Of a stretch of DNA of 64,000 bases, positions 10,316 through 18,916 are shown piece by piece (the stretch's first letter is position 1; every line of letters begins with the position of its first letter). This stretch comes from Leminorella richardii. GTDB taxonomy: Bacteria; Pseudomonadota; Gammaproteobacteria; Enterobacterales; Enterobacteriaceae. Position numbers and translations under genes: made by a program. Below the pieces are notes generated by a model. That model ran no database searches. It had not been told where the DNA came from and saw only the letters and a list, made by a program, of their open reading frames with translations. The stretch spans positions 1,112,501-1,176,500 of the forward strand of contig NZ_LS483470.1 of NCBI RefSeq assembly GCF_900478135.1, read 5' to 3'.

Positions 10316-12031
10316 TTATTGTCCGGTTTCCCGATAAATATGGTTAACGATGGTATGGATAATATCTTCAGGGCCGGTTAGCCCCCCTTTACCAACGCAA
10401 ACGAGACCCGCATATTCACCTCCGATGATTCTGACAAGATCGGTTTGTGGGATCACATAGTCAACCATCTCAATACCGGTTGCGCCCAGTAGCTTCAGCA
10501 CGTTAACCATGGTGTCGCCGCCGGTCATATAAAGACCTTTAATATCCTGATCTGGGCGGCTTAGGACGGTTTTAACAATGTTGCCCAGACCCTGATTGAT
10601 ATTGTCCGCTGCTTCCCCGTGTGTCAGACCAAAGCGCTGTTCTTCTTCAGTCAGATTCAGCAGGCGGCCAGTCAACGCAGATTCGAAGACGAAAACGGCA
10701 TTCTTGTGGTTGCTGAGGCAGTCCTGTGCTTGGCGAACGACGCGCTCGACTTCGATATCAGCCGCGTGTTCTTTATCAATCAAGAGCTCTGCATCGACGG
10801 GAATGTGACAAACCTGTTCATTGTGCTCAATCAGGTGTGTTAGCTGCTTTTTGGTGACCGGCGTGGCGCTACCCGCAACGATTACAATTGAGCCCTGTGG
10901 CTGACCCTGAGTGAACGGTTTTTCCGCACGGCTTTCGCCCTGAATAATGCCTCTGGCCTGAGCCAGTCGCTCGGTAAAGGGGCCCGGGTCGACGGCCAAA
11001 ACGTTCCAATTTAACGAAACGACGGCCTGTGCAACGTTTTCCACGTCTTCAAGAGAAATCGCGTCCACTACAATAACTCGGCATCCTTCTAACTGCTGCT
11101 GAGCCAGTGCTTCTCCGACGGCCGCTTTACCCTTTAACACACAGGACAGCGAGACGTATCCCACGCGGTGCTTGGTTTGTGCTCCTAAAAGGTCGGGGAC
11201 AAACGTTTCAGTAACCGGTGTGCGGACATCTTTTGCCACGTCGGTGCATGAGAGCGCCACTGAGTCGATAACTGAGTACCCACCAACCAGAATGCGTCGA
11301 GACTGAGGCATAGCGGGAACGACGACGGCAACGGTTTCTTCCGGCAACACATCCAGCATGGCGTCAATTTCATAACCAATGCCGCCACGCAGCGTGGTAT
11401 CAACACGTTTGGTGAAGTAGCTGGCGCCTCTGTCTTTTAGCGCCTGAGTTGCATTTCTGACGCGTTGCTGCGCTTCTGCTTTCGGGAGAGGGCGGCTGTC
11501 GCTGCTGATAACCATTGCTTGCCACTCTGAATCACTGGCCAGAAATGAATCAGTATTAAAGAAGGCTGCGGTTTTTACGCCGCTGCGGGCTAACAGAACT
11601 CCTACAGTCGTTGCACCGGTGAGGTCGTCTGCCACAATGCCGAGTTTGTTGCTCTGACCACCTTCTGAGCGCAGCTGTATACCGGCAGGTGAAACGCCGG
11701 ACACGTAAATATCTTCATGAATAAATTCAGCCAGAGGGCCGGACTTACCGGTAGGATGCAGGTTGACAGTGGGGATCCCTTTCTTGGGATAGAGTCCGCA
11801 GCGTAGAGTTCCGCCGCAGTCAATAACCATCACGCCGATGTCCTGATCGTTAGGTTCGCCGTTTTTAAAGACGTCCACGGTTTCCCAACCGGTTAATTCA
11901 GCCAGCCTGTCAACGACGGCGGGACGGATCCCGCCAGTGATGTAAGCGATTTTTTTACCCGGAACCACGTTAACGATGAGTGGCCCACCCCAGCCTTTAC
12001 TGCCTCTGGTTATTTCCAGATAGAGGTTCAT
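10316..12031 (-). CDS. fusion: glucitol-type PTS EIIB domain + four-carbon acid sugar kinase (DUF1537/DtnK)
   Basis: The 571-aa protein has two parts in one uninterrupted frame. Residues 1-125 closely match the N-terminal IIB domain of the sorbitol PTS protein SrlE (KGWGGPL, ITGGIRPAVVDRLAELTGW, VIDCGGTLRCG with Cys72 and Cys78, STGKSGPL-like HPTGKSGPLAEF). Residues from about 128 form a DUF1537 kinase (GIVADDLTGA at 131-140; C-terminal nucleotide-binding TGGDT and IIGGEYAGL, KGGLTGPED). Kinases of this family phosphorylate D-threonate, D-erythronate or related acids at C4. The ATG at 12031 has AAAGGGAG upstream; the longer frame from 12058 lacks one. The SrlE membrane portion is absent. Activity and substrate are inferred; the fusion itself is read directly. 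Confidence 0.9.
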   Translation of the reverse strand: MNLYLEITRGSKGWGGPLIVNVVPGKKIAYITGGIRPAVVDRLAELTGWETVDVFKNGEPNDQDIGVMVIDCGGTLRCGLYPKKGIPTVNLHPTGKSGPLAEFIHEDIYVSGVSPAGIQLRSEGGQSNKLGIVADDLTGATTVGVLLARSGVKTAAFFNTDSFLASDSEWQAMVISSDSRPLPKAEAQQRVRNATQALKDRGASYFTKRVDTTLRGGIGYEIDAMLDVLPEETVAVVVPAMPQSRRILVGGYSVIDSVALSCTDVAKDVRTPVTETFVPDLLGAQTKHRVGYVSLSCVLKGKAAVGEALAQQQLEGCRVIVVDAISLEDVENVAQAVVSLNWNVLAVDPGPFTERLAQARGIIQGESRAEKPFTQGQPQGSIVIVAGSATPVTKKQLTHLIEHNEQVCHIPVDAELLIDKEHAADIEVERVVRQAQDCLSNHKNAVFVFESALTGRLLNLTEEEQRFGLTHGEAADNINQGLGNIVKTVLSRPDQDIKGLYMTGGDTMVNVLKLLGATGIEMVDYVIPQTDLVRIIGGEYAGLVCVGKGGLTGPEDIIHTIVNHIYRETGQ

Positions 12032-12070
12032 GTCGTTACTCCCTTTCCGATAAAACAAGGTCAGTGATGA

Positions 12071-13078
12071 TTATTGATTTTGCATCTTCCAGTAGCGTGC
12101 CGAGACGAGCGTGGACTCCAGCATGCTGACGACGCCAGCTTTACCGGTACCTGCGATATCGAACGCAGTACCGTGATCGACGGAGCTGCGCATAAACGGC
12201 AGGCCGAAGGTGATGGTAACGGAGCGTTCAAAGTCGAGGGTTTTACAGGCGATATGACCCTGATCGTGATACAGCGAAAGAATGGCGTCATATTTGCCAA
12301 GCTTGCCGAGGTGGAAAACGGAGTCAGCCGGAACGGGACCTATAGCGTTGATGCCCATCTCGCGAGCTGCTTCAACGGCGGGAATAAGGTTGTCTTTTTC
12401 TTCGTGGCCAAACAGACCGTTGTCAGAACCGTGTGGATTAAGAGCAGCAACAGCAATACGTGGGTTTTCGATATTAAGGGCAGTAAATTCTTTGTGAATT
12501 TGCTGTACACAGCTCAGGACACGCTCTTTGTTGGCATAGTCACAGGCGTCTTTCAGCGCCATGTGGCGACTGACAAAGAAAACGCGCAGGTTTTGAACGT
12601 GGAACATGGTCAAGCCGTAGTCAGATCCGGTTTCGACCTGAAAAATTTCTGTATGGCCAGGTAGCTTACAGCCTGCAAGCTTAATGGCTTCTTTATGAAT
12701 CGGCGCTGTGGAGACGACGTCGACGGCTTTTGACATACCGAGCTCAATAGATCTTTTGACATAGTCCAAAGACATTTGACCAGCCAGTTTCTGTACTTTT
12801 CCCCACTCGACACTGTCGCAGTCGTAGTCACCGGTCTCCAGCACATCGATTGTGCCCCAGGTGAACTTGGCTTCTGAAGGGTGGCTGATTGGGTTGATGG
12901 CGAAGCTACAGTTCTTAATGGCCATTGCGCGCTGAATAATAGGAATAGAACCAATTAAGAAGGGGTTACATTCATTGTAAACCTCTTGGTTCATCATCGT
13001 TGCGACTGAAATTTCAGGACCGATTCCCGCAGGATCGCCGATGGTAAGCGCAACGACAGGTTTTTTCTCAACTGACAT
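12071..13078 (-). CDS. pdxA2: PdxA2-type 4-phospho-sugar-acid dehydrogenase
   Basis: The 335-aa protein is in the PdxA family: GDPAGIGPEI near the N-terminus, and metal-binding His residues in LPGHTEIF, NPHGSDNGLFG and LYHDQGH. The housekeeping PdxA oxidises 4-phosphohydroxythreonine for pyridoxal phosphate. Its context here (DUF1537 kinase, sugar acid permease) fits the PdxA2 branch, which oxidises and decarboxylates 4-phospho-D-threonate or -erythronate to dihydroxyacetone phosphate. It is the first gene of the operon, 39 nt before the fused kinase. True PdxA normally sits with ksgA and surA, which supports the catabolic reading. Confidence 0.88.
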   Translation of the reverse strand: MSVEKKPVVALTIGDPAGIGPEISVATMMNQEVYNECNPFLIGSIPIIQRAMAIKNCSFAINPISHPSEAKFTWGTIDVLETGDYDCDSVEWGKVQKLAGQMSLDYVKRSIELGMSKAVDVVSTAPIHKEAIKLAGCKLPGHTEIFQVETGSDYGLTMFHVQNLRVFFVSRHMALKDACDYANKERVLSCVQQIHKEFTALNIENPRIAVAALNPHGSDNGLFGHEEKDNLIPAVEAAREMGINAIGPVPADSVFHLGKLGKYDAILSLYHDQGHIACKTLDFERSVTITFGLPFMRSSVDHGTAFDIAGTGKAGVVSMLESTLVSARYWKMQNQ

Positions 13079-13182
13079 ACATTCCCCTTTTTAGACGATT
13101 GTCTCGATGTTTATATGTTCAATACATGAACTTTTGTTATGCTGATTCTACGTATTGTGAGGGAAATAACTTTGAAAACGAT

Positions 13183-13201
13183 CACAAATATCCCATTTGT
13201 G
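13183..13201. promoter_or_regulatory. perfect palindrome upstream of the sugar-acid operon, candidate operator
   Basis: CACAAAT-atccc-ATTTGTG has 7-bp perfect arms, 105 nt before the pdxA2 start. The size fits a dimeric repressor or activator. No regulator gene lies in the operon. The surrounding 13079-13504 region (426 nt) is AT-rich and otherwise shows no gene that I can support. Confidence 0.45.
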
Positions 13202-13504
13202 CACTTTCCTATTAAAATGCGTGGCTGTTCATTTGTTTTGTTGGTGAGAATTAGTTTTTTTCGTGATTTTATTTCTTTTTAGCGTGGAAATTTTTTATAG
13301 ATCGGTTGATTGTCTCTTTTTGAGGGGAAATATAGTGTAAGTAACTTATAATCATCTGATTTCTATTTGGCTGTTTTTTGTTCTGCCGTGCTGAGTTTTC
13401 AGCAAATGAAGGTGAGGAAACAGGGTGGTAATAACCTGTATTTTTTGCCTTTGACCCCGTGATTCCGCTACATTACCCCATTGCCCATTCATCGGACGGT
13501 CTAC

Positions 13505-14110
13505 ATGTGGTTTCTTAAATTTCTTTTTAAAAAGACGTTTGACGCTGGCTTTGTTGAAGCATTTTTTGAAGCGCTTTCTGCTCGCATTTCCGGATTGGAG
13601 CTGGTCTGGAAAAAAGGGGGAAGCGTGGTCGCAAAAAGCGATGCTACGTCGGCGGCTATCAAGCGCGGTAAGCGTACGCTCTTTTGTCAGAACGCTCGCA
13701 ACGGCTGGATAGATCTTTTTGGCGCAGGGGATGACCGTCAGGTTCTGCAAGAAACGGCGATGCATTTTCAGCTTGGTAAAGAGAAGCCGGGATATGCCAT
13801 CGGAGTGGTTTGTTTGATTATCTATCTGGTGTTGGTTTTCGGAACGATAACCGCGCGCGCCGGGGACGAAACCCTTGCGAGCGTCTATATTTCCCTTGTG
13901 AGCGCAGTGCTTATCATGACGGCAATGATGGTGACAAGCTACAGCGCTAACTGGTCGCATACCGCCCGCAGTCTGTGCGCAACTCTTTGGGTTTTGACGA
14001 TCGTAGCAACGGCGATATCTTCTTTATTACTGTTACCGCTGGTTTGGGCTTTTAATCGCCAGCAGCTGAGTAACCTTTATAATTCGAAATCGGGGCAAGC
14101 AAACTCTTAA
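13505..14110 (+). CDS. uncharacterised membrane protein, three predicted spans
   Basis: I do not recognise this 201-aa protein. The N-terminal ~100 residues are soluble and basic (MWFLKFLFKKTFDAGF, then VWKKGGS). Three hydrophobic stretches follow, at about 104-122 (VVCLIIYLVLVFG), 129-148 (VYISLVSAVLIMTAMMV) and 160-185 (VLTIVATAISSLLLLPLVW). I chose ATG 13505, as the frame opens eight codons earlier only on TTG. It lies between the sugar-acid operon and gmhA with no overlap. An opposite-strand ORF over the same stretch (13352-13960) looks like its shadow. Confidence 0.6.
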   Translation: MWFLKFLFKKTFDAGFVEAFFEALSARISGLELVWKKGGSVVAKSDATSAAIKRGKRTLFCQNARNGWIDLFGAGDDRQVLQETAMHFQLGKEKPGYAIGVVCLIIYLVLVFGTITARAGDETLASVYISLVSAVLIMTAMMVTSYSANWSHTARSLCATLWVLTIVATAISSLLLLPLVWAFNRQQLSNLYNSKSGQANS

Positions 14111-14213
14111 TTGCTGAAAGAGCGGAGTCGTCGAATAGCCCTTTTCGCTACTGCGGGCATCCGTTAAACTGCCCGGCATTGATTGATTTATCAGATTATC
14201 CAAGAGGTGTGAC

Positions 14214-14792
14214 ATGTATCAGGACCTTATCCGCAGTGAGCTTAACGAAGCGGCTCAGGTGTTGGAGAAATTTCTAGCCGACAGCGCAAACATTGAAGCC
14301 ATCGAACGCGCGGCGCTGCTACTGGCTCAGTCGTTTAAATCAGGCGGCAAGGTGCTCTCCTGCGGTAACGGCGGCTCTCACTGCGATGCGATGCACTTTG
14401 CTGAGGAGTTAACCGGCCGCTATCGCGAGAATCGTCCCGGCTACCCGGCTATTGCCATTTCCGATCCTAGCCACCTTTCCTGTGTCAGCAACGATTTTGG
14501 CTACGACTACGTTTTCTCTCGCTATCTTGAGGCGGTAGGGCGTGAAGGGGACGTGCTGTTTGGTCTGTCCACTTCTGGCAATTCTGCGAATATCCTCAAG
14601 GCCATTGACGCTGCGCGCGCGAAAGGAATGAAAGTTATCCTGATGACCGGAAAAGACGGCGGAAAGATGGACGGCATGGCTGATGTGGAAATTCGCGTTC
14701 CGCACTTTGGCTACGCTGACCGCATTCAGGAAATTCATATTAAGGTGATCCACATTCTGATGCTGCTGGTTGAAAAAGAGATGGAAAAATAG
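14214..14792 (+). CDS. gmhA: phosphoheptose isomerase
   Basis: It converts sedoheptulose 7-phosphate to D-glycero-D-manno-heptose 7-phosphate, the first step to the heptose of the LPS inner core. The 192-aa SIS-domain protein has the family motifs SCGNGGSHCDAMHFAEELTG and LSTSGNSANI, and His/Glu in the C-terminal IQEIHIKVIH. The ATG is preceded by AAGAGG. Followed by yafJ as in E. coli. Confidence 0.97.
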   Translation: MYQDLIRSELNEAAQVLEKFLADSANIEAIERAALLLAQSFKSGGKVLSCGNGGSHCDAMHFAEELTGRYRENRPGYPAIAISDPSHLSCVSNDFGYDYVFSRYLEAVGREGDVLFGLSTSGNSANILKAIDAARAKGMKVILMTGKDGGKMDGMADVEIRVPHFGYADRIQEIHIKVIHILMLLVEKEMEK

Positions 14793-14837
14793 CCTTCGCG
14801 CTGAGTCTAAACGTGTTGAATGCTTAAGGAGGCGGGT

Positions 14838-15605
14838 ATGTGTGAATTACTCGGGATGAGCGCAAATGTGCCAACTGACATCTGTTTCAGCTTTACCGGC
14901 CTAATGCAGCGCGGTGGGCGAACTGGGCCGCATAAAGACGGCTGGGGGATCGCTTTTTACGAAGGGAAGGGGTGCCGCACTTTTCGCGATCCCAATCCTG
15001 GCTATAACTCACCGATTGCCCGGCTGGTGCAGGAATACCCGATTAAATCCTGTGCAGTGATCTCGCATATTCGTCAGGCGAATCGCGGTTCTGTCGCGCT
15101 GGAAAATACACACCCGTTTACCCGCGAACTGTGGGGAAAGTATTGGACGTTCGCCCACAACGGGCAGCTGAAAGGCTATCGAGGGCTGAAAAGCCCTTCG
15201 TTTGAGCCCGTTGGTGAAACGGACAGTGAATATGCTTTTTGCTGGCTGCTTGAGCAGCTTAAGTCGCGTTACCCGCGGCGCCCCGCTAACTGGCCGTCAG
15301 TGTTCCGCTTTATTGCTTCATGTGCAGAGGAGCTTAGGAAAAAGGGCGTTTTCAATATGCTACTGTCTGACGGTAACTATGTGATGGCCTACTGTTCAAC
15401 CAATCTGTACTGGCTGACGCGCAGAGCGCCGTTTGGCAAAGCAACGCTGCTGGATGAGGACGTAGAAATAGATTTTCAGCGGGAAACGACGCCCAATGAC
15501 GTCGTGACCTTAATTGCTACACAGCCGCTGACGGGCAACGAGCAGTGGCAGAAGATTGCGCCGGGGGAGTTCGCGCTGTTCCATTTAGGTGAACGGATCC
15601 TGTAG
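14838..15605 (+). CDS. yafJ: YafJ, class II glutamine amidotransferase-like protein
   Basis: The 255-aa protein is an Ntn-type glutaminase-fold protein. ATG 14838 follows AAGGAGG and puts Cys at position 2 (MCELLGMSAN), the usual nucleophile after removal of Met. Further family motifs are GPHKDGWGIAFY, SHIRQANRG and FAHNGQLKGY. The reaction in the cell is not known. Convergent with dpaA, with only 11 nt between the two stops. Confidence 0.93.
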   Translation: MCELLGMSANVPTDICFSFTGLMQRGGRTGPHKDGWGIAFYEGKGCRTFRDPNPGYNSPIARLVQEYPIKSCAVISHIRQANRGSVALENTHPFTRELWGKYWTFAHNGQLKGYRGLKSPSFEPVGETDSEYAFCWLLEQLKSRYPRRPANWPSVFRFIASCAEELRKKGVFNMLLSDGNYVMAYCSTNLYWLTRRAPFGKATLLDEDVEIDFQRETTPNDVVTLIATQPLTGNEQWQKIAPGEFALFHLGERIL

Positions 15606-15616
15606 CCCCGGTCTGA

Positions 15617-16354
15617 TTATTGCGCGAAGGGATTGCGATTGTCTGTTGACTGTCGGTTTGCCAGCAATTCTTGCGTTGCCAGATTATAACGACCGTTTGC
15701 CACTAGCATATTTGGCGGCTGGTGGGTGCGTTCAAAAAAGTCATATCCTGGTTTTAGCTGCTGCCAAAAATCATAGTGCACTGAGTGGCTGTGGCGCTGC
15801 AGGTTTTCTTCCGTCATACGGAAGGGGAAGATGTTGACTTCTACTTGGCTTTGACCGCCAACCAGCGCGTACTCGATAAACTGGTAAATTTCGGCAATCT
15901 GCCTATTGGTCATGGCGTAACAGCCTTCAGAAACGCACTCTCCGTGCACCATCAGGTGTTTACCGGTAAAGCCGTGTTCCTGATCGAACTGGTTTGGATA
16001 GCCGAGGTTAAAGGAGCGATAGAACCGACTGTTAGGGTTTAGGCTTCCCATGGTGACCTGATAAAAGCCTTCAGGGCTTTTAAAGTCTCCCTGCGAGCGC
16101 TTAGGGCCAAGTCCGCCAGAGTAGTTACAAATCGGATAGGTTTGCACCAGACGAAAGTTTCCCTGATCTTTGATGAACAGCTCCAGTGTCTTCTCTTCTT
16201 TTATGATGCGGATATAAACCGGCTTTCCGAGAAAACGCTGCTTTTCTGGCGAGACAGGATAGGCTTCGGCCTCTTCCGTAAGAGTCGTCTGAGCGTGGCT
16301 AGAAAACACCGACAAAGGTAATAATAAACTCAGCAGCAGCAGTGTTTTGCCCAT
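15617..16354 (-). CDS. dpaA: YkuD-fold murein endopeptidase-like protein DpaA (YafK)
   Basis: The 245-aa periplasmic protein has an L,D-transpeptidase (YkuD) domain with the catalytic motif HGECVSEGCYAM. E. coli YafK/DpaA (also called LdtF) detaches Braun's lipoprotein from peptidoglycan rather than making cross-links. A signal peptide is visible (MGKTLLLLSLLLPLSVFSSHA). I chose ATG 16354 with AGGA upstream over the longer frame at 16375. Gene order gmhA-yafJ-yafK is as in E. coli. Confidence 0.93.
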   Translation of the reverse strand: MGKTLLLLSLLLPLSVFSSHAQTTLTEEAEAYPVSPEKQRFLGKPVYIRIIKEEKTLELFIKDQGNFRLVQTYPICNYSGGLGPKRSQGDFKSPEGFYQVTMGSLNPNSRFYRSFNLGYPNQFDQEHGFTGKHLMVHGECVSEGCYAMTNRQIAEIYQFIEYALVGGQSQVEVNIFPFRMTEENLQRHSHSVHYDFWQQLKPGYDFFERTHQPPNMLVANGRYNLATQELLANRQSTDNRNPFAQ

Positions 16355-16493
16355 CTTTTTTCCTGTTGTTAACACGTTTTCCGTAACGAAAAAGGGAGAT
16401 GTAAATAAGCGGCGGCCGAGAGGCTCCGCGTGCTATCGGGCGATAGTGTATGCCAGATGGGAAAAAAAGAGTAATGATTTTTAGTTGAAAAGC

Positions 16494-16522
16494 CCGATTT
16501 TAGGGGCTTTCAACGAATTATC
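16494..16522. other. inverted repeat upstream of apbE
   Basis: TTGAAAAGCCC and GGGGCTTTCAA form a near-perfect hairpin with a short AT loop (about 16486-16520). There is no long T run. It stands alone in the 287-nt gap between the dpaA and apbE starts and could be a terminator remnant. Confidence 0.35.
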
Positions 16523-16641
16523 ACCGTTTTAAAACGGGTCTATTCTTCATAGTGACTTATCGACACTGTGCGCTATGCTTGCCGTGTGAAAATAGCATTT
16601 TGATTTATAGACGGTTTCGCTTTACTAACTGAGGTTTTACG

Positions 16642-17667
16642 TTGAACAGGTTTTCTCTCCGCCTAGCGTCTGCACTGGCGGCCGCTTCGCTGCTTTTTAT
16701 TGCCGGCTGTCAGCCGGAACAGGTTTCCTTGAACGGTAAGACGATGGGGACTTCTTATTCCATCAAGTATCTTCCGGTGCCGAACGCTCACGACTCTGGA
16801 CCTATTGCACAGAAGATAGACCTGCTGCTTGAAGAGGTGAATGACAGGATGTCGACCTATCGCCCCGATTCTGAGCTGAGCCGATTTAATCAAAGCCGAG
16901 CGGTAAATCAGCCTTTTCCCGTTTCTCAAGCGACAGCAAGCGTCGTAAATGAAGCGTTTCGCATCCATCATCTTAGTCAGGGCGGGCTGGATGTGACAGT
17001 TGGGCCGCTGGTGAACCTGTGGGGATTTGGCCCAGAAGTTCGCCCGGATACGCCACCGGGCGAGGCTGAAATCGCTCGCCGCCGCACTTGGGTGGGAATG
17101 GATAAGCTTCAGGTTCAGGAGAAATCCTTAATCAAGCAGGTTCCTGAACTCTATGTTGATCTGTCCGCTATTGCTAAAGGCTACGGCGTTGACGTTATCG
17201 CAGGCTATCTAGAGTCTCAGGGCATTAAAGACTATATGGTGGATATCGGCGGGGAGGTTCGGACTCGCGGCGTGAATGAAAAGCAGAAGCCTTGGCGTAT
17301 TGCTATTGAAAAACCGGTTTCCGGTTCGAAGCAGCAGGTGCAGGAAATCGTTGAACCCGGAGATATGTCGGTTGCCACCTCCGGCAGCTATCGCAATTTT
17401 TTTGAGTCTGGTGGTGTGCGCTACTCCCATACGCTCGATCCCCGTACGGGCCGACCGGTAATGAACGGTGTCGTTTCCGTAACGGTGATGAGCCCATCAT
17501 GCATGACGGCAGACGGTTGGGCGACGGCGCTGACAGTCTTGGGCGTAGAAAAAGGCATGGCGCTGGCTGAATCTCTAAATCTGCCGGTAATGATGATTTC
17601 TGCTTCCTCAGAAGGGCTTACAGAACATTATTCATCGACTTTCAGGGATAAGCTGGTTAAGCCTTAG
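16642..17667 (+). CDS. apbE: FAD:protein FMN transferase (ApbE)
   Basis: It attaches FMN through a phosphodiester bond to Thr or Ser residues of target proteins such as NqrB, NqrC and RnfG, in the periplasm. The 341-aa lipoprotein has the lipobox LFIAGC, then VDLSAIAKGYGVD and HTLDPRTGRPV. The start is TTG 16642, with GAGG eight bases upstream. In several relatives this gene ends the nqrABCDEF operon between yafK and dinB; here the nqr genes and nqrM are absent, so ApbE would serve another client such as Rnf. Confidence 0.93.
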   Translation: MNRFSLRLASALAAASLLFIAGCQPEQVSLNGKTMGTSYSIKYLPVPNAHDSGPIAQKIDLLLEEVNDRMSTYRPDSELSRFNQSRAVNQPFPVSQATASVVNEAFRIHHLSQGGLDVTVGPLVNLWGFGPEVRPDTPPGEAEIARRRTWVGMDKLQVQEKSLIKQVPELYVDLSAIAKGYGVDVIAGYLESQGIKDYMVDIGGEVRTRGVNEKQKPWRIAIEKPVSGSKQQVQEIVEPGDMSVATSGSYRNFFESGGVRYSHTLDPRTGRPVMNGVVSVTVMSPSCMTADGWATALTVLGVEKGMALAESLNLPVMMISASSEGLTEHYSSTFRDKLVKP

Positions 17668-17700
17668 CGCGCCGTTTCACTTGAGGATTGCTGCTCTTGG

Positions 17701-17716
17701 CTGTATATTTATACAG
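17701..17716. promoter_or_regulatory. LexA box of dinB
   Basis: CTGTATATTTATACAG is a perfect match to the LexA consensus CTGT-N8-ACAG, 22 nt before the dinB start codon. It predicts SOS induction. Confidence 0.92.
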
Positions 17717-17737
17717 TTTGAGATTTAGGGGGTCACC

Positions 17738-18793
17738 GTGCGTAAAATTATTCATGTCGATATGGACTGCTTTTATGCCGCCGTTGAAATGCGCGACGAT
17801 CCCTCGCTGGTCGATATCCCTATGGCGGTTGGCGGGCGGCGAGAGCAGCGGGGCGTTATCAGCACCGCTAACTATGTGGCGCGTCGCTATGGCGTGCACA
17901 GCGCGATGCCGGTTGCTCAGGCACTCAAGCTGTGCCCACACCTCAAGGTATTGCCCGGAAGAATGCCTCTCTATAAAGAGATTTCTCAGCAAATCCACGC
18001 TATTTTTCGCCGCTATACCTCAATGATTGAACCTCTGTCGCTGGACGAAGCCTACCTTGACGTCACTGAATGTCCTGCTTTCAACGGTTCCGCTACTTTG
18101 ATAGCCAGAGACATTCGCGCTTCTATTCATCGCGAGCTAGGGCTGACTGCTTCGGCGGGGGTGGCGTCAGTCAAGTTTTTAGCGAAAATTGCCTCCGATA
18201 TGAACAAGCCCAACGGGCAGTTTGTTATTGCCCCCGAGCAGGTCGAGGCGTTTTTATCCACGCTGCCGCTGACTAAGATCTCTGGCGTGGGCAGTGTGAC
18301 CGGTAAACGTTTGGCAGATCTGGGACTTCACACTTGCCAAGACGTTCAGCAGTACGATCTGGCCGCTCTTCTTCGCCACTTTGGCAAGTTTGGACGAGTG
18401 CTTTATGAGCGCTGCAACGGCATTGACGAGCGAGAGGTGTGCAGCGATCGTCAGCGTAAGTCGATCGGGGTTGAAACGACCCTGTCAGAAGATATCCATA
18501 GCTGGCAGGCGTGTCTGGAGGTTATCGAGCGGCTGTATCCCGAGCTGGAAAGCCGTTTAAGCCGGGTGAGGCCAGATCTTCGCGTTGCCCGTCAGGGGGT
18601 TAAGCTAAAGTTTAACGACTTTCAGCTAACCACTCAGGAACACGTCTGGCAGCAATTGGATAAAGACGATCTGTTGGAAACGGCTGAACAGGTTTGGCGA
18701 GAGCGGCGACAAGAACGCGGTGTCCGTCTAGTGGGGCTACACGTGACACTATTAGATCCTCAAATGGAAAAGCAGCTGGCGCTGTTTAGCTAG
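17738..18793 (+). CDS. dinB: DNA polymerase IV
   Basis: A Y-family translesion polymerase of 351 aa, the E. coli length. The catalytic acids are seen in HVDMDCFYAAVE (Asp8) and LSLDEAYLDV (Asp103, Glu104). The C-terminus ends in the beta-clamp binding motif QLALF. The start is GTG 17738 after a GGGGG stretch. It is under the LexA box just upstream. Convergent with pepD, with repeats in between. Confidence 0.96.
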   Translation: MRKIIHVDMDCFYAAVEMRDDPSLVDIPMAVGGRREQRGVISTANYVARRYGVHSAMPVAQALKLCPHLKVLPGRMPLYKEISQQIHAIFRRYTSMIEPLSLDEAYLDVTECPAFNGSATLIARDIRASIHRELGLTASAGVASVKFLAKIASDMNKPNGQFVIAPEQVEAFLSTLPLTKISGVGSVTGKRLADLGLHTCQDVQQYDLAALLRHFGKFGRVLYERCNGIDEREVCSDRQRKSIGVETTLSEDIHSWQACLEVIERLYPELESRLSRVRPDLRVARQGVKLKFNDFQLTTQEHVWQQLDKDDLLETAEQVWRERRQERGVRLVGLHVTLLDPQMEKQLALFS

Positions 18794-18797
18794 CTGT

Positions 18798-18823
18798 GTA
18801 GACAACAAAAGTAGACAACAAAA
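18798..18823 (+). repeat. tandem 13-bp repeat
   Basis: GTAGACAACAAAA occurs twice head to tail (18798-18810, 18811-18823), directly before the first hairpin after dinB. Confidence 0.8.
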
Positions 18824-18844
18824 AACGGCGGTTTCCCGCCGTTT
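18823..18844. repeat. duplicated terminator hairpin, copy 1
   Basis: AAACGGCGG-tttc-CCGCCGTTT (22 nt). The same 22 bases occur at 19209-19230. Copy 1 is not followed by a T run. Confidence 0.9.
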
Positions 18845-18916
18845 GAGATTGATGACAAAGGCCTTAAATAAAGTCTACAGAGTCAAACGGAGGGAGAGTG
18901 TTACTCGCTTAGCTCG

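Noticed and set aside
12071..13078. Calling this the vitamin B6 biosynthesis gene pdxA
   Set aside because: The context is catabolic and not surA-pdxA-ksgA; the PdxA2 type fits better.
13352..13960. 202-codon minus-strand ORF rich in His, Arg and Lys
   Set aside because: It is the reverse frame of the membrane protein gene at 13505-14110, whose hydrophobic pattern is far more protein-like.
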